From Pseudomonas gregormendelii (GTDB lineage: Bacteria; Pseudomonadota; Gammaproteobacteria; Pseudomonadales; Pseudomonadaceae), in NCBI RefSeq assembly GCF_017114825.1, contig NZ_JADEVO010000002.1, positions 219,889 through 283,888 of the forward strand: a stretch of DNA of 64,000 nt. The letters are read 5' to 3'. Both the position numbers and the translations under genes were made by a program. The notes beneath the pieces were generated by a model. The model ran no database searches, was not told the DNA's origin, and saw only the letters and a list, made by a program, of their open reading frames with translations. Every line of letters starts with the position of its first letter. The first letter of the stretch is position 1. This document shows positions 43,942 to 54,624 of the stretch, one piece after another.

Positions 43942-44722
43942 TTTTCTGCTCTACGCCCTTCTTGCAGGCTTGGCCCTGGCGCTGGTGGCGGGGCCGCTGG
44001 GTTCGTTTGTGGTGTGGCGGCGCATGGCCTACTTTGGCGACACCCTGTCCCATGCCGCCCTGCTCGGGGTAGCCTTGGGTTTCCTGCTGGATGTCAGTCC
44101 TGCCGTTGCGGTCACCGTGGGGTGTCTGTTGCTGGCGGTGCTGCTGGTGACCTTGCAGCAACGCCAGCCTCTGGCGTCGGACACGCTATTGGGGATTCTT
44201 GCACCAAGCACCCTCTCATTGGGCCTGGTGGTACTAAGCTTCATGCATGAAGTGCGGATAGACCTGATGGCCTATCTGTTTGGCGACCTGCTCGCCATCA
44301 GTCCCGGCGATCTGGCCTGGATTCTCGGCGGAAGTGCGGCGGTTCTTGTGGTGCTGTTGGCGATGTGGCGACCTTTGCTGGCCATCACTGTGCACGAGGA
44401 ATTGGCCAAGGTTGAGGGGTTGCCGGTGGCATCTCTGCGCCTGACCTTGATGCTGCTGATTGCCGTGGTCATTGCGGTCGCGATGAAAATTGTCGGGGTG
44501 TTGCTGATCACTTCGCTGCTGATCATTCCGGCGGCGGCAGCGCAGCGTCACGCTCGCTCGCCGGAGCAGATGGCACTGGGCGCGAGCCTGCTGGGCATGC
44601 TCGCCGTGTGTGGCGGCCTGGCGTTGTCCTGGTTCAAGGACACTCCGGCGGGCCCGTCGATTGTGGTGACGGCGGCCGCGCTGTTTCTGCTGAGTTTTGT
44701 CCTGCCCCGTCGAGGGGTGTAG
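43934..44722 (+). CDS. znuB: Zinc ABC transporter permease
   Basis: 262-residue polytopic protein (about eight hydrophobic segments) with the ABC-3 family pattern: [22 protein letters not shown] near the N-terminus and ALKIVGV-type helix near the C-terminus. The start at 43934 overlaps the znuC end by eight bases, so translation is coupled. It forms the membrane channel for zinc delivered by ZnuA. Confidence 0.95.
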   Translation: MADFLLYALLAGLALALVAGPLGSFVVWRRMAYFGDTLSHAALLGVALGFLLDVSPAVAVTVGCLLLAVLLVTLQQRQPLASDTLLGILAPSTLSLGLVVLSFMHEVRIDLMAYLFGDLLAISPGDLAWILGGSAAVLVVLLAMWRPLLAITVHEELAKVEGLPVASLRLTLMLLIAVVIAVAMKIVGVLLITSLLIIPAAAAQRHARSPEQMALGASLLGMLAVCGGLALSWFKDTPAGPSIVVTAAALFLLSFVLPRRGV

Positions 44723-44759
44723 ACTTGCTCGTTTTTTGCGCAAATAGAGAGTCGCAGGA

Positions 44760-45476
44760 ATGAAGCCGTTCACCTCCCGTTATCTGCTCCTTGTCGCATT
44801 TTCCATGCTGCTGGGCGCTTGCCAAAGTACGCCACCGGCGACCCCCGAGGTCACTGATGCGCGAGCTGCGGCTGTCGCGCAACTGGAACAAAGCCTCGCC
44901 AGCAGTGAGCTGGCGACTGCCGAAGGGCAACTGGCTGCCTTGCAGGCCGAGGCCCCGAATGACCAATCGCTCGAGCAGTACCAGCGTCAATTGGCCGAGG
45001 CTTATCTGCTGCGTAGCCGCATTGTGCTGCAAAAAGGTGATGTGAATGCTGCCGCCACGGCCCTCAGCCGGGCTCGGGCGCTGATGCCCAAGGCACCCGC
45101 GCTGACCGGCGGAGTCAACAATGCCATCGTCAATGCACGCAAGGCCGAACTGGATAAAGCGGAAGCGGCGCTCATGGCGGCCGAAGCCAAGCCACCGGCC
45201 AAAGTCATCGACCCTACGGCCGAAAGCACCACGGTGGCGCTAAACCTGACCGATATGGCCAAGTTGCGCCGCCAGTTGGACGCGATCGCTGCCGATGTAG
45301 TGAATTATCAGTGCGATGTCAGCATTCAGGCGCCGCGCACCCAGGACTATCCATGGTTGGCAACTTTGTTGACCAAGCGAGTGAAGAAGCTGGATTCGGG
45401 CTTTGATCTGAAGCTGAAGAAGCAGATTCTGCGCAATATTCCTGCGCAGATGGTTTTGATTCCGCGTAAACCTTAA
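44760..45476 (+). CDS. TPR-like lipoprotein
   Basis: 238-residue lipoprotein with lipobox LLGAC (Cys21). The mature N-terminal half is helical with tetratricopeptide-like spacing (ATAEGQLAALQAEAPNDQSL, AYLLRSRIVLQKGDVNAAATALSRARALMPKAPAL). The C-terminal half carries YQCDVSIQAPRTQDYPWLATLL. The conserved hypothetical gene follows the znu genes in many pseudomonads. The function is unknown; it may be an outer-membrane scaffold. Confidence 0.8.
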   Translation: MKPFTSRYLLLVAFSMLLGACQSTPPATPEVTDARAAAVAQLEQSLASSELATAEGQLAALQAEAPNDQSLEQYQRQLAEAYLLRSRIVLQKGDVNAAATALSRARALMPKAPALTGGVNNAIVNARKAELDKAEAALMAAEAKPPAKVIDPTAESTTVALNLTDMAKLRRQLDAIAADVVNYQCDVSIQAPRTQDYPWLATLLTKRVKKLDSGFDLKLKKQILRNIPAQMVLIPRKP

Positions 45477-45477
45477 A

Positions 45478-45574
45478 AGCATCGCGAGCAAGCTCGCTCC
45501 TACAGTGGTTAGCGCTGATCACAGCCTGTGTGTTCAGCCGTAAACCCTGTGGGAGCAAGGCTTGCCCGCGATGG
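45478..45574. repeat. REP doublet, family A
   Basis: GCATCGCGAGCAAGCTCGCT at 45479 and, after 40 bases, GGGAGCAAGGCTTGCCCGCG ending at 45572. It lies between the lipoprotein gene and katE, whose stops face each other. Confidence 0.85.
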
Positions 45575-45597
45575 CATCCTTACAAACGCAACAAATA

Positions 45598-47736
45598 TTA
45601 AGCCGGAACCGCCTTGGCTTTCGGCTCACGATCCCAGACCCGATGTTGCCCGATCGCTGCAATAAACGGTTTGAACAGCTTCGTATCCGCCCCCACGATC
45701 AATCCCGCATCCGCTTCTAGCTTCAGCACGTCCAGCAACTGCTTGGCTTCGCCGTGCAAGGCGATCGCCTTCAGATGCTTGTAGGCTTCCAGCACGTAAT
45801 GCAGCGCCACCCCATCGGTGCTCAAGGCCTTGATCGACGCTGCGCCACCGGGCACGAACACCGCGTCAAACGCCACTGACGGCAAGCCTTCCATCGACGC
45901 ATCCACCGGCAGTGTCTTGCCGTCTGCGGTCTTCACCGGTGCCGAAGTCGGCCCCAGCAGCTTGGCGTGCGCCCCTTCGGCTGCCAGCGCCTTTTTCAGC
46001 GCGTCAATCGCTGCGCCATCGACACCGTTGGCCGCCAGAATCGCCACCTTGCGGCTCTTGATGTTGCCGGGCAGAAGGTTGGCCTGGCTGAGCGCGGGTG
46101 AGCGATCCAGCGACGTCTTCGGCACATCGACCGTGCCGGCCTTGGGTGCCGGCAAACCGAGGTTAGCGGCTACGCGTGAGGCCAGTTCAAGATCAATGTT
46201 GGCGAGGATCTCGTTCACCTGACGGGCACGAATGAACTCACGTTCGACTTTGCCCAGCTCGAAGCTGTAGGCCGCAATGATGTGTTCCTGCTCGTGCTTG
46301 CTCATGCTGTGGAAGAACAGCCGCGCCTGGGAGAAGTGGTCGCTGAATGACTCGCTGCGCTGGCGGATCTTGTTGGCGTCGATGCGTTCGGGATAGGACT
46401 CGAAACCACCGTCCTGTGCCGCCGGCGGCGTCTCTTTCGGCCATCCGCCGTCGATGGAGTTAGGCTCGTAGGCCGCACGGCCCTTGTCGATCGTGGTGCG
46501 GTGCAGCGCGTCGCGCTGGCCGTTGTGGAACGGTGCCACCGGACGGTTGATCGGGATTTCGTGGAAGTTGGGGCCGCCAAGACGGCTGATCTGCGTGTCG
46601 GTGTAAGAAAACAGCCGGCCTTGCAGTAGCGGGTCATTGGAGAAATCGATGCCTGGCACGATGTGCCCCGGGCAGAACGCGACCTGTTCGGTTTCGGCGA
46701 AGAAGTTATCCGGGTTGCGGTTCAGCACCATTTTGCCCAGTGGCGTGATAGGCACGATTTCCTCAGGGATGATCTTGGTCGGGTCGAGAATGTCGAAGTC
46801 GAAGGAGTGTTCGTTTTCCTCTTCGACAATCTGCACGCCCAATTCCCATTCCGGGTAATCGCCCATCTCGATCGCTTCCCACAGATCTCGACGGTGGAAG
46901 TCGGTGTCTTTGCCGGCGAGCTTCTGTGCTTCATCCCAAACCAGCGAGCAGGTGCCGTTGGAAGGGCGCCAGTGGAATTTGACGAAGCGCGATTTGCCTT
47001 CGGCGTTGATCAGCCGGAAGGTGTGCACGCCGAAGCCCTGCATGCTGCGCAGGCTCTTGGGAATCGCGCGGTCGGACATGGCCCAGATCACCATGTGCGC
47101 CGACTCCGGGACCAGCGAAACAAAGTCCCAGAAGGTATCGTGGGCAGAGCCGCCAGTTGGAATTTCGTTGTGGGGCTCAGGTTTCACGGCGTGGACGAAG
47201 TCGGGAAACTTGATCGCATCCTGGATGAAAAACACCGGCATGTTGTTGCCCACCAGATCGAAGTTGCCTTCGTCGGTGAAAAACTTCACGGCAAAACCGC
47301 GCACATCGCGCACGGTATCGCCCGAGCCGCGAGGGCCCTGCACCGTGGAGAAGCGGGTGAATACCGGGGTTTTCTTGCCCGGGTCCTGGAGGAAACCGGC
47401 CTTGGTCAATGCCGCATGGTTTTCGTAGGCCTGGAAGTATCCATGAGCACCGGTGCCGCGGGCGTGGACGATACGCTCGGGAATACGCTCGTGGTCAAAG
47501 TGCGTGATTTTTTCACGCATGATGAAGTCTTCGAGCAGCGAAGGCCCGCGCGCGCCGACCTTCAACGTGTTCTGATTGTCCGAAACCTTTACGCCCTGAT
47601 TGGTGCGCAAGGCCTGGCCTGTGGCGTCGGAGCGGAATGTTTCCAGGCTGTCGAGCTTGGTATTGGTATTGTTACGGTCCAGGGTATCGGTCCCGGCCAG
47701 TTCGCTTTTAGGTGTGGCAGGTTTCTTGGTACTCAT
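45598..47736 (-). CDS. katE: Monofunctional catalase HPII
   Basis: 712-residue large-subunit catalase. The N-terminal extension (about 1-65) precedes the catalase core: active-site His in [16 protein letters not shown], Asn in [12 protein letters not shown] and the heme-ligand region [26 protein letters not shown]. The C-terminal 150 residues form a DJ-1/class I amidotransferase-like domain ([25 protein letters not shown]). It disproportionates hydrogen peroxide in the cytoplasm, usually under RpoS control. The C-terminal Cys pocket of the fold is not obvious. Confidence 0.96.
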   Translation of the reverse strand: MSTKKPATPKSELAGTDTLDRNNTNTKLDSLETFRSDATGQALRTNQGVKVSDNQNTLKVGARGPSLLEDFIMREKITHFDHERIPERIVHARGTGAHGYFQAYENHAALTKAGFLQDPGKKTPVFTRFSTVQGPRGSGDTVRDVRGFAVKFFTDEGNFDLVGNNMPVFFIQDAIKFPDFVHAVKPEPHNEIPTGGSAHDTFWDFVSLVPESAHMVIWAMSDRAIPKSLRSMQGFGVHTFRLINAEGKSRFVKFHWRPSNGTCSLVWDEAQKLAGKDTDFHRRDLWEAIEMGDYPEWELGVQIVEEENEHSFDFDILDPTKIIPEEIVPITPLGKMVLNRNPDNFFAETEQVAFCPGHIVPGIDFSNDPLLQGRLFSYTDTQISRLGGPNFHEIPINRPVAPFHNGQRDALHRTTIDKGRAAYEPNSIDGGWPKETPPAAQDGGFESYPERIDANKIRQRSESFSDHFSQARLFFHSMSKHEQEHIIAAYSFELGKVEREFIRARQVNEILANIDLELASRVAANLGLPAPKAGTVDVPKTSLDRSPALSQANLLPGNIKSRKVAILAANGVDGAAIDALKKALAAEGAHAKLLGPTSAPVKTADGKTLPVDASMEGLPSVAFDAVFVPGGAASIKALSTDGVALHYVLEAYKHLKAIALHGEAKQLLDVLKLEADAGLIVGADTKLFKPFIAAIGQHRVWDREPKAKAVPA

Positions 47737-47998
47737 CAGTCGTAAACTCCTCGTTGCGATCTCGTCCTAGCCGGACTTGTGAGCAATGTTCCAGGCACGG
47801 CACCTGGCGATTCTCGAGCTGCCTAATTAGTGACTGGTGACCGTTTCAGCCGTTCCTTTTTTCTGACCTTTGATCGCGTTATTGCCAAATCGCTGGTTGA
47901 ATGCGAAATAAATGCTAAGAACCTCTATACGGACAGGCTAAAATGCGCGCCCGGCTAACCGCTGACCCTTTTCCAACGCGCCCCACAAGGTTCGCTAC

Positions 47999-49006
47999 GT
48001 GATCGAGTTTCAAAACGTCCACAAAACCTACCGCGTCGCCGGTAAGGAAATTCCCGCCCTGCACCCGACCAGTCTGACGATTGAGAACGGCCAGGTGTTT
48101 GGCCTGATCGGCCACTCCGGCGCGGGCAAAAGTACCCTGCTGCGCCTGATCAATCGTCTGGAGAATTCCACTGGCGGTAAGATCTTCGTCGACGGCGAAG
48201 AAGTCACTGCGCTCGACGCCAGCAGCCTGCGACGCTTCCGCCAACAGGTCGGGATGATTTTCCAGCACTTCAATCTGCTGGCCTCCAAGACCGTGGCCGA
48301 TAACGTCGCGCTGCCCCTGACCCTGGCCGGCGAGCTGTCGCGCAGCGAGATCGACCAGCGCGTGGCCGAATTGCTGGCGCGGGTCGGGCTGTCCGATCAC
48401 GCCAAAAAATACCCGGCTCAGTTGTCTGGTGGGCAGAAGCAGCGCGTTGGCATCGCCCGCGCCTTGGCCACCAAGCCGAAAATCCTGTTGTGCGACGAAG
48501 CCACCAGCGCCCTGGACCCGCAAACCACCGCGTCGGTCCTGCAGTTGCTGGCTGAGATCAATCGCGAGTTGAAGCTGACCATCGTGCTGATTACTCACGA
48601 AATGGACGTGATTCGTCGGGTCTGCGACCAGGTGGCGGTAATGGACTCTGGTGTGATCGTCGAGCAGGGCTCGGTTGCCGATGTGTTCCTGCATCCCAAG
48701 CACCCGACGACCAAGCGCTTTGTGCAGGAAGACGAGCAGATCGATGAAGGCGAACAACGCGACGACTTCGCCCATGTCCCAGGCCGCATCGTGCGTCTGA
48801 CATTCCAGGGCGAAGCGACCTACGCGCCTTTACTGGGTACTGTCGCTCGCGAAACGGGTGTGGACTACAGCATCCTCGCCGGCCGCATCGACCGCATCAA
48901 AGACGTCCCTTATGGGCAACTCACTCTGGCCGTCACCGGTGGCGACATGGAGGCGGCATTTGCCCGCTTCACCGCGGCTGACGTTTACATGGAGGTGCTG
49001 CGCTGA
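47999..49006 (+). CDS. metN: Methionine ABC transporter ATPase
   Basis: 335 residues. Walker [10 protein letters not shown], signature [16 protein letters not shown], Walker [16 protein letters not shown] and [13 protein letters not shown] mark the ATPase; the C-terminal 80 residues are the NIL (ACT-like) domain ([33 protein letters not shown]) that binds methionine and inhibits transport. The start is GTG 47999, in agreement with [12 protein letters not shown]. It overlaps metI by one base. Confidence 0.96.
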   Translation: MIEFQNVHKTYRVAGKEIPALHPTSLTIENGQVFGLIGHSGAGKSTLLRLINRLENSTGGKIFVDGEEVTALDASSLRRFRQQVGMIFQHFNLLASKTVADNVALPLTLAGELSRSEIDQRVAELLARVGLSDHAKKYPAQLSGGQKQRVGIARALATKPKILLCDEATSALDPQTTASVLQLLAEINRELKLTIVLITHEMDVIRRVCDQVAVMDSGVIVEQGSVADVFLHPKHPTTKRFVQEDEQIDEGEQRDDFAHVPGRIVRLTFQGEATYAPLLGTVARETGVDYSILAGRIDRIKDVPYGQLTLAVTGGDMEAAFARFTAADVYMEVLR

Positions 49007-49680
49007 TGGAAGCCCTGACAAGTTTTTTCTCCAACATCGACTGGTTCGAAATCTGGCTGGCCACTGGCGACACGCTGCTGATGCTAGGCGGTTCACTGTT
49101 GTTCACCGTGCTGTTGGGCCTGCCGCTGGGTGTGCTGCTGTTCCTGTGCAGCCCGCGTCAACTGCTCGAAGCCAAGGGGCTGTACGCCCTGCTGTCGCTG
49201 GTGGTGAACATCCTGCGTTCGCTGCCCTTCATCATTCTGTTGATCGTGATGATTCCGTTCACTGTGCTGATCACCGGCACCTCCCTGGGTGTAGGCGGTG
49301 CGATTCCGCCGCTGGTCGTGGGCGCCACGCCGTTTTTCGCGCGACTGGTGGAAACCGCCTTGCGTGAAGTGGATCGCGGCATCATCGAGGCGACCCAGGC
49401 CATGGGTGCGACCACTCGGCAGATCATCACCAATGCCCTGCTGCCGGAAGCCCGTCCGGGCATCTTCGCCGCGATTACAGTGACAGCGATTACATTGGTG
49501 TCCTACACGGCAATGGCCGGTGTCGTCGGCGCTGGCGGCCTGGGTGACCTGGCGATCCGTTTCGGCTATCAACGCTTCCAGACCGATGTGATGGTGGTGA
49601 CTGTGGTGTTGCTGCTGGTGCTGGTCCAGGTGCTGCAAACCGTTGGTGACAAATTGGTTGTGCATTTTTCCCGGAAATAA
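49006..49680 (+). CDS. metI: Methionine ABC transporter permease
   Basis: 224 residues with five hydrophobic segments. It contains the EAA-like coupling motif ATQAMGATTRQIITNALLPEARPGI and ends in helix LLLVLVQVLQTVGDKLV. The start overlaps the metN stop (TGATG), and metQ follows after 79 bases. Confidence 0.96.
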   Translation: MEALTSFFSNIDWFEIWLATGDTLLMLGGSLLFTVLLGLPLGVLLFLCSPRQLLEAKGLYALLSLVVNILRSLPFIILLIVMIPFTVLITGTSLGVGGAIPPLVVGATPFFARLVETALREVDRGIIEATQAMGATTRQIITNALLPEARPGIFAAITVTAITLVSYTAMAGVVGAGGLGDLAIRFGYQRFQTDVMVVTVVLLLVLVQVLQTVGDKLVVHFSRK

Positions 49681-49759
49681 ATACTCTCGTCTTTTGCAAA
49701 TGAGCCGGCCATTCGCTGGCAGGCGCCGCATAACTGGCGCCTCACATGGAGTTAGCTGA

Positions 49760-50530
49760 ATGAAAAAACTACTCGTCGCGTTCGCCGCCGTTGCTGCGTT
49801 CTCTGCCCAGGCGGACACCCTGACCGTTGCCGCCACGCCAGTCCCGCACGCAGAGATTCTCGAATTCATCAAGCCAGCCCTGGCCAAGGACGGCGTGGAC
49901 CTGAAGGTCAAGGTCTTCACCGACTATGTCCAGCCCAACGTGCAAGTGGCCGAGAAGCGCCTGGACGCCAACTTCTTCCAGCACCAGCCATACCTGGATG
50001 AGTTCAACAAGGCCAAGGGCACCAACCTGGTCGCCATTGCCGGCGTGCACCTGGAACCACTGGGCGCCTATTCCAGCAAACACAAAACCCTGGCCGACTT
50101 GCCAGGCGGCGCCAACGTGGTAATCCCCAACGACGCCACCAATGGCGGTCGCGCCCTGTTGCTGCTGCAGAAGGCTGGGCTGATCAAGTTGAAGGATTCG
50201 AACAACATCCTGTCGAGCGTCAAGGACATCACCGAGAATTCCAAGGACCTGAAATTCCGCGAACTGGAAGCGGCGACCATCCCGCGCGTGCTGACCCAGG
50301 TCGACCTGGCGCTGATCAACACCAACTACGCGCTGGAGGCCAAGCTCGATCCGTCCAAGGACGCGCTGGTCATCGAAGGCAACGACTCGCCCTACGTGAA
50401 CATTCTGGTGGCCCGTCCGGACGACAAGGACAGCGAAGACATGAAGAAACTGGTCGCGGCCCTGCACAGCCCTGAAGTCAAAGCTTTCATCCTGGAAAAG
50501 TACAAAGGCGCGGTATTGCCAGCGTTCTGA
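49760..50530 (+). CDS. metQ: Methionine-binding periplasmic protein
   Basis: 256-residue NLPA-family binding protein. It has a signal peptide ending at about residue 18 (FSAQA). Unlike E. coli MetQ, no lipobox Cys is seen, so it is probably a free periplasmic protein rather than a lipoprotein. The fold blocks are TVAATPVPHAEILEF, FTDYVQPNVQVAEKRLDANFFQHQPYLDEF and NDATNGGRALLLLQ. It supplies MetNI with D/L-methionine. Confidence 0.94.
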   Translation: MKKLLVAFAAVAAFSAQADTLTVAATPVPHAEILEFIKPALAKDGVDLKVKVFTDYVQPNVQVAEKRLDANFFQHQPYLDEFNKAKGTNLVAIAGVHLEPLGAYSSKHKTLADLPGGANVVIPNDATNGGRALLLLQKAGLIKLKDSNNILSSVKDITENSKDLKFRELEAATIPRVLTQVDLALINTNYALEAKLDPSKDALVIEGNDSPYVNILVARPDDKDSEDMKKLVAALHSPEVKAFILEKYKGAVLPAF

Positions 50531-50544
50531 TCTAGCGATAAAAA

Positions 50545-50632
50545 CACAAGATCGCAGCCTTCGGCAGCTCCTGCACAAGCATCGGTAACGACCCGATTCC
50601 GTAGGAGCTGGCGCAGACTGCGATCTTTTTTT
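50545..50632. repeat. Inverted repeat, family B
   Basis: AAGATCGCAGCCTTCGGCAG at 50548 and, after a 25-base spacer, GTAGGAGCTGGCGCAGACTG to CGATCTTTT (50600-50629). The right arm carries changes but is clearly the same element as at 22240. It lies between metQ and the SCO gene. Confidence 0.85.
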
Positions 50633-50645
50633 GTGCCTCAAAAAG

Positions 50646-51281
50646 CTATTGGCGTTTGAGCATCACCGGCAACTGCGCCACCAGCTTCACATTATTCAAC
50701 GGCGCCCGAATAAACCCGCGCTGCGTCCCATCCGGGCCAATCACCGCCAGGTTGCCGCTGTGATCCACCGTGTAGTTTGGCTTGGTGGTATCTGCCGGGA
50801 TGAACGGGATGCTCACCGCATTGGCGAATTTTTGCAGGTCGGCGATCGAGGTCGGCGTCAGGCCGATGAACTGCGGGTCGAAGTAGCCCAGGTACTGCTT
50901 AAGCTGCTTGGGCGTGTCGCGATTGGGGTCGACACTGACCAGGATGATCTGCAGCTTGTCCACCACGTCCGCCGGCAACTCACTCTTGATCTGGCGCAGT
51001 TGGGCGAGGGTGGTCGGGCAGATGTCCGGGCAGAAGGTGTAGCCGAAGAACAGCAGTGACCATTTGTCTTTCAACTCGTCGACCGCAACCGGCTTGCCAT
51101 CCTGGTCGGTCATGGTCAGATCCGGCAGGTTGCGGCTTTGCGGCAGCAGGATGATGCCGGCGTCGATCAACTCCGTCGGGTCCCCCTGGCCTTTGCCAGA
51201 CAGCACTTTATTGATGGTCAGGCCCAGCACAAGCGCGATCAGGGCGACGAGGATGAAGACGGTTTTCTGGGTTCGAGTCAT
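50646..51281 (-). CDS. SCO1/SenC-type copper chaperone of cytochrome oxidase
   Basis: 211 residues. N-terminal membrane anchor (about 8-24), then a thioredoxin fold with copper ligands CPDIC (Cys84, Cys88) and the His in [11 protein letters not shown] proteins deliver copper to the CuA site of subunit II. The start ATG at 51281 overlaps the cyoE stop (ATGA). It is the last gene of the oxidase assembly cluster. Confidence 0.94.
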   Translation of the reverse strand: MTRTQKTVFILVALIALVLGLTINKVLSGKGQGDPTELIDAGIILLPQSRNLPDLTMTDQDGKPVAVDELKDKWSLLFFGYTFCPDICPTTLAQLRQIKSELPADVVDKLQIILVSVDPNRDTPKQLKQYLGYFDPQFIGLTPTSIADLQKFANAVSIPFIPADTTKPNYTVDHSGNLAVIGPDGTQRGFIRAPLNNVKLVAQLPVMLKRQ

Positions 51282-52177
51282 AGGTTCAACAGTAAGTAGT
51301 GGTCTACGAGCAGCGCGATAAACAGCAGGAACAAGTACCAGATAGAGTACTTGAAGGTGTTGATCGCCGCGTGCGGCCGAGTGCCACGGTACAGCACCAC
51401 GGCCCATTGCAGGAACCTCGCGCCCAGGACGAGCGCGCAGGCCAGGTAGAGCAGGCCGCTCATGTGGATCACGTAAGGCATCAGGCTGACGGCCAGCAAC
51501 GCGAAGGTGTAAAGCAGGATGTGCACCTTGGTGTAGTGCTCGCCGTGGGTCACGGGCAGCATCGGGATGTCGGCCTTGGCGTATTCCTCCTTGCGGTGAA
51601 TCGCCAGCGCCCAGAAGTGCGGCGGGGTCCAGGCGAATATGATCAGGACCAGCAGCAGCGGTTCGGCGCTGACATGGCCGGTCGCAGCGGTCCAGCCAAG
51701 CAGCGGAGGCGCGGCACCGGCCAATCCGCCGATGACGATGTTTTGTGGAGTCGCGCGCTTGAGGAAACCGGTGTAGACCACCGCGTAACCCAGCAGGGAG
51801 GCCAGGGTCAGCCAGGCGGTCAACGGGTTGGTGAACGTCAACAGCAGGGCCTGGCCGAGCACGGCCAGCACCAGGGCAAAGGTCAGCGCGGCGGCCGGTG
51901 AAACCCGTCCTTCGGCCAGGGGCCGTTTGTGTGTGCGGGCCATGACTGCATCAATGCGCCGATCCACCACATGGTTGACCGCCGCCGCGCCGCCGGCACA
52001 CAACGCAATCCCCAGGTTAGCGAAGATCAGCACCGTCCAGGGCACCCCGGCGCGGGTCGCGAGGAACATGCCGACCAGTGAGGTGATCAGCATCAGCACC
52101 ACCACTTTCGGCTTGGTCAGCTCCAGATAGTCACGCCAGATCGCCTGGCTGTGACGTTCGCCGATCAGAGTCGCCAT
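51278..52177 (-). CDS. cyoE: Protoheme IX farnesyltransferase (heme O synthase)
   Basis: 299-residue UbiA-type prenyltransferase with about nine membrane segments. The diphosphate-binding [20 protein letters not shown] motif is present, with the second Asp region in the C-terminal loops ([13 protein letters not shown]). It converts heme B to heme O, the precursor of heme A made by CtaA, whose gene overlaps it by 13 bases. The start has AGGAGAG upstream. Confidence 0.96.
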   Translation of the reverse strand: MATLIGERHSQAIWRDYLELTKPKVVVLMLITSLVGMFLATRAGVPWTVLIFANLGIALCAGGAAAVNHVVDRRIDAVMARTHKRPLAEGRVSPAAALTFALVLAVLGQALLLTFTNPLTAWLTLASLLGYAVVYTGFLKRATPQNIVIGGLAGAAPPLLGWTAATGHVSAEPLLLVLIIFAWTPPHFWALAIHRKEEYAKADIPMLPVTHGEHYTKVHILLYTFALLAVSLMPYVIHMSGLLYLACALVLGARFLQWAVVLYRGTRPHAAINTFKYSIWYLFLLFIALLVDHYLLLNL

Positions 52178-53244
52178 GGCATCTCTCCTTTTATTGTTAT
52201 GGGCCCGGCTGAATGTTTACGCGGGCTGAACCGCCAGCGTGCAGGGAATTGCTGCTTGACCCGAACCAGGCTGGTTCGCGCGTGATAATTGACCAGCACC
52301 AACGTCAGCAGCAGTGCCGCGCCGCCGGCGTTATGCGCGACGGCCACCGGCAATGGCAGGTGGAACAGCACGTTGCTGATGCCGAGGGTGATCTGGGCGG
52401 CAAGTGCCACCAGCACCAGCCCCGCCAGCCGGGTCATGCCGACGACCTTGAGTTGCCACGCCAGGCCGAGCAATACAAGCGTTACCAGCAACGCGCCGAT
52501 TCGGTGGGTCAGGTGAATCGCGGTGCGGGCATCGCTGTCCAGTTGTCCACCCAGGTAGTTCGGGCCGATGTGCTGTGTGAGGTGAAAGCCGTTGGCAAAA
52601 TCAGCCGGCGGCAGCCATTGCCCGTGGCAGGTCGGGAAGTCGATACAGGCTACGGCGGCATAGTTCGAACTGACCCAGCCTCCAAGGGCGATCTGTCCGA
52701 TCACCAGCAGCAAGCCAGCCGTCGCCCAATGCTGCAGGCGTCGTGGCACGGTCAGTGCGGGCAATACCCCGGACAGGCGCAAGGTCAGGAGAAACAACAG
52801 GCTCAAGGTGGCAAAGCCGCCGAGTAGATGCCCGGTGACCACTTGCGGCCAGAGCTTTAGCGTCACGGTCCACATGCCGAACGCGGCCTGGGCGATCACC
52901 ACGGCCAACAAAAACAACGGCAACTTCACCGGTTGCCCCGGGTGCCGACGATGCACCCACGCACGGCCGGCCAGTACGGCAATCAGCAGCCCAAGGGTGC
53001 CGGCAAAGTACCGATGGATCATCTCGTTCCAGCCTTTATGGGCTTCGACGGGCGTGTCGGGGAAATGCAATTCGGCATGGGCCAGCTGGGCCTCGCTTTT
53101 TGGCACGCTGATGAAGCCGTAGCAGCCCGGCCAGTCCGGACAGCCAAGGCCGGCGTGGGTCAGGCGGGTATAGGCGCCGAGCAGCACCACTATCAGTGCC
53201 AGCAGGGTGGCAAACAGCGCGAGGCGAAATCCAGGTTTGGCCAT
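52165..53244 (-). CDS. ctaA: Heme A synthase (COX15/CtaA)
   Basis: 359 residues with eight hydrophobic helices. Heme-binding His pairs lie in helices 2/4 and 6/8 ([40 protein letters not shown]). The extracellular Cys loop CPDWPGCYG is conserved. It oxidises heme O to heme A for the aa3 oxidase. The start is 10 bases downstream of the SCO-like gene stop on the minus strand, and the end overlaps cyoE. Confidence 0.95.
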   Translation of the reverse strand: MAKPGFRLALFATLLALIVVLLGAYTRLTHAGLGCPDWPGCYGFISVPKSEAQLAHAELHFPDTPVEAHKGWNEMIHRYFAGTLGLLIAVLAGRAWVHRRHPGQPVKLPLFLLAVVIAQAAFGMWTVTLKLWPQVVTGHLLGGFATLSLLFLLTLRLSGVLPALTVPRRLQHWATAGLLLVIGQIALGGWVSSNYAAVACIDFPTCHGQWLPPADFANGFHLTQHIGPNYLGGQLDSDARTAIHLTHRIGALLVTLVLLGLAWQLKVVGMTRLAGLVLVALAAQITLGISNVLFHLPLPVAVAHNAGGAALLLTLVLVNYHARTSLVRVKQQFPARWRFSPRKHSAGPITIKGEMPWRL

Positions 53245-53254
53245 GACGATGCCC

Positions 53255-53848
53255 TTATCCGATGTTCGACAGTTTCAGCAGGTGGCGCAGGTCGTTGAGC
53301 AGGTCCTTGCCCTTGACGGTCGGGTCGTAGCGCAGCACCAGGTTGCCGTGGGGGTCGATGATCCACAGCTGCGGCACGGCGTGGTCACCAGTGGTCTTGC
53401 TGAACGTGGTCAGGTCCATGGGATAACGTTGCAGTTGTGGGTATTCGCGGGCGAGCTTGGCTTCGTACTCGCTGTTGAGCGGCTGCGCGGCGGCCAGGGC
53501 GTGACTGGCCCGGGATGCATCGCGGGAGAGGCCGATCTGCACCTGGCGCGCCAGGTACACCAGCTGCTGGCAGTCAACCGAGCAGTCTTTGGGTGCAGTC
53601 ACCAGCATTTGCCAGCGTTGCTCCTGAGCCTGCACGCCAAGATCGGCGCGGGTCTGGCCATTGCCGATGAGTTCGCCGTGATAACTGCGCCCCTCCGGTA
53701 CCCAGAACTGCAGTTTGTACATGCCGGTGGCGAGGATCATCGGACCGATCACCCCAAGCAGAATCAGCAGCAGCTGCAAACGCCCTTTGCGCCGACTTGC
53801 CGGCGACTTCGCTTCAGACATGCTGGGTGGATTCATGGCCGCTCCCAT
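53255..53848 (-). CDS. SCO-like membrane-anchored thioredoxin-fold protein
   Basis: 197 residues. One N-terminal membrane segment (about 23-42, LQLLLILLGVIGPMILATGM) is followed by a domain with CSVDC (Cys89, Cys93), the CxxxC spacing of SCO copper ligands, a later His156 (TTGDHAVPQLWIIDPHG, compare [14 protein letters not shown] of the SCO protein) and a C-terminal RYDPTVKGKDLLNDL. Residues 50-85 differ from SCO. The start is ATG 53848, with AAGGAG seven bases upstream, and it overlaps the SURF1 end by 35 bases. It probably assists copper or thiol handling in oxidase assembly. Confidence 0.72.
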   Translation of the reverse strand: MGAAMNPPSMSEAKSPASRRKGRLQLLLILLGVIGPMILATGMYKLQFWVPEGRSYHGELIGNGQTRADLGVQAQEQRWQMLVTAPKDCSVDCQQLVYLARQVQIGLSRDASRASHALAAAQPLNSEYEAKLAREYPQLQRYPMDLTTFSKTTGDHAVPQLWIIDPHGNLVLRYDPTVKGKDLLNDLRHLLKLSNIG

Positions 53849-54554
53849 GGTGTTTCTCCTTTGCGTTGTGCCAGCCGAGGTAGATGAACAGGCCGAGCAG
53901 GGCGATCGACATGGCGAACCACTGCACGGCATAAGCGATGTGTTTTTCTGGCCCCATGGCGACCACCGGCCAATCGGCCTGGTAGATCCCGGGACCCGGT
54001 TCTGCACGTAATTCGTAAGGGAAACCATCACGCTCCAATGCTGCCCAGAGCTTCGCCGGTTCCACCGCTGTCACCAGTTGCGGCCAGGTGGTGGTGGCCG
54101 GGTCGGCGTGAAGCTGGAAAGTAGCGCCCGGAGCAACGTAGACCCAGGCGGTGAGGTTCAAGACTTCGCCAGGCGTGGTGAATTGCGCGGGGATGCGCCG
54201 GTCCGGCCAGGGCAGCCAACCGCGATTGACCAGCAGCCATTGGCCGCTGGCTTGATCCTGAAACGGCTGCAGCAACTCGACCCCGACCTTGCCGTCCCGT
54301 TGGCGGTTATCCAGCAGCAGGCTGTGCGCGGCATCGAACTGGCCACGCAGCACGACCCGGCGGAAGGCAGGATCCTCGGTGTGCTGTAACGCAGTGCTGG
54401 CCATCGGTTCCGCCAGCCGGCGCTCGGCATAACTGTCCAGCAGCGCGCTTTTTTCCGCGCCGCGATTCAGTTGCCAGAAACCGAGCGAGACCAGCAGTGG
54501 CAGCAACAAGGCCACCACCAAACTCGGCACGATGCCTGGCCGGAAGCGCTTCAT
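53814..54554 (-). CDS. SURF1-family cytochrome oxidase assembly protein
   Basis: 246 residues. Hydrophobic helices at both ends (about 11-26, and about 210-228) and a periplasmic middle domain with the SURF1 motifs LGFWQLNRGAEK and LVNRGWLPWPDRR plus a QWFAMSIALLGLFIYL end. SURF1 stores or transfers heme A to subunit I. The start is ATG 54554; upstream codons belong to the shared gap with the DUF2909 gene. The C-terminal His-rich tail (HGSGHESTQHV) is notable. Confidence 0.92.
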   Translation of the reverse strand: MKRFRPGIVPSLVVALLLPLLVSLGFWQLNRGAEKSALLDSYAERRLAEPMASTALQHTEDPAFRRVVLRGQFDAAHSLLLDNRQRDGKVGVELLQPFQDQASGQWLLVNRGWLPWPDRRIPAQFTTPGEVLNLTAWVYVAPGATFQLHADPATTTWPQLVTAVEPAKLWAALERDGFPYELRAEPGPGIYQADWPVVAMGPEKHIAYAVQWFAMSIALLGLFIYLGWHNAKEKHHGSGHESTQHV

Positions 54555-54624
54555 GACGTCGCCAGAATGTCGGTAGTCGCGATAGCTATACTCAAGTGCA
54601 TCGCATTTCCCCTGGAGTCTCACC

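Noticed and set aside
47737..47998. SAM or methionine riboswitch upstream of metN
   Set aside because: No S-box-like stems or terminator/antiterminator pair were seen in the 262-base gap.
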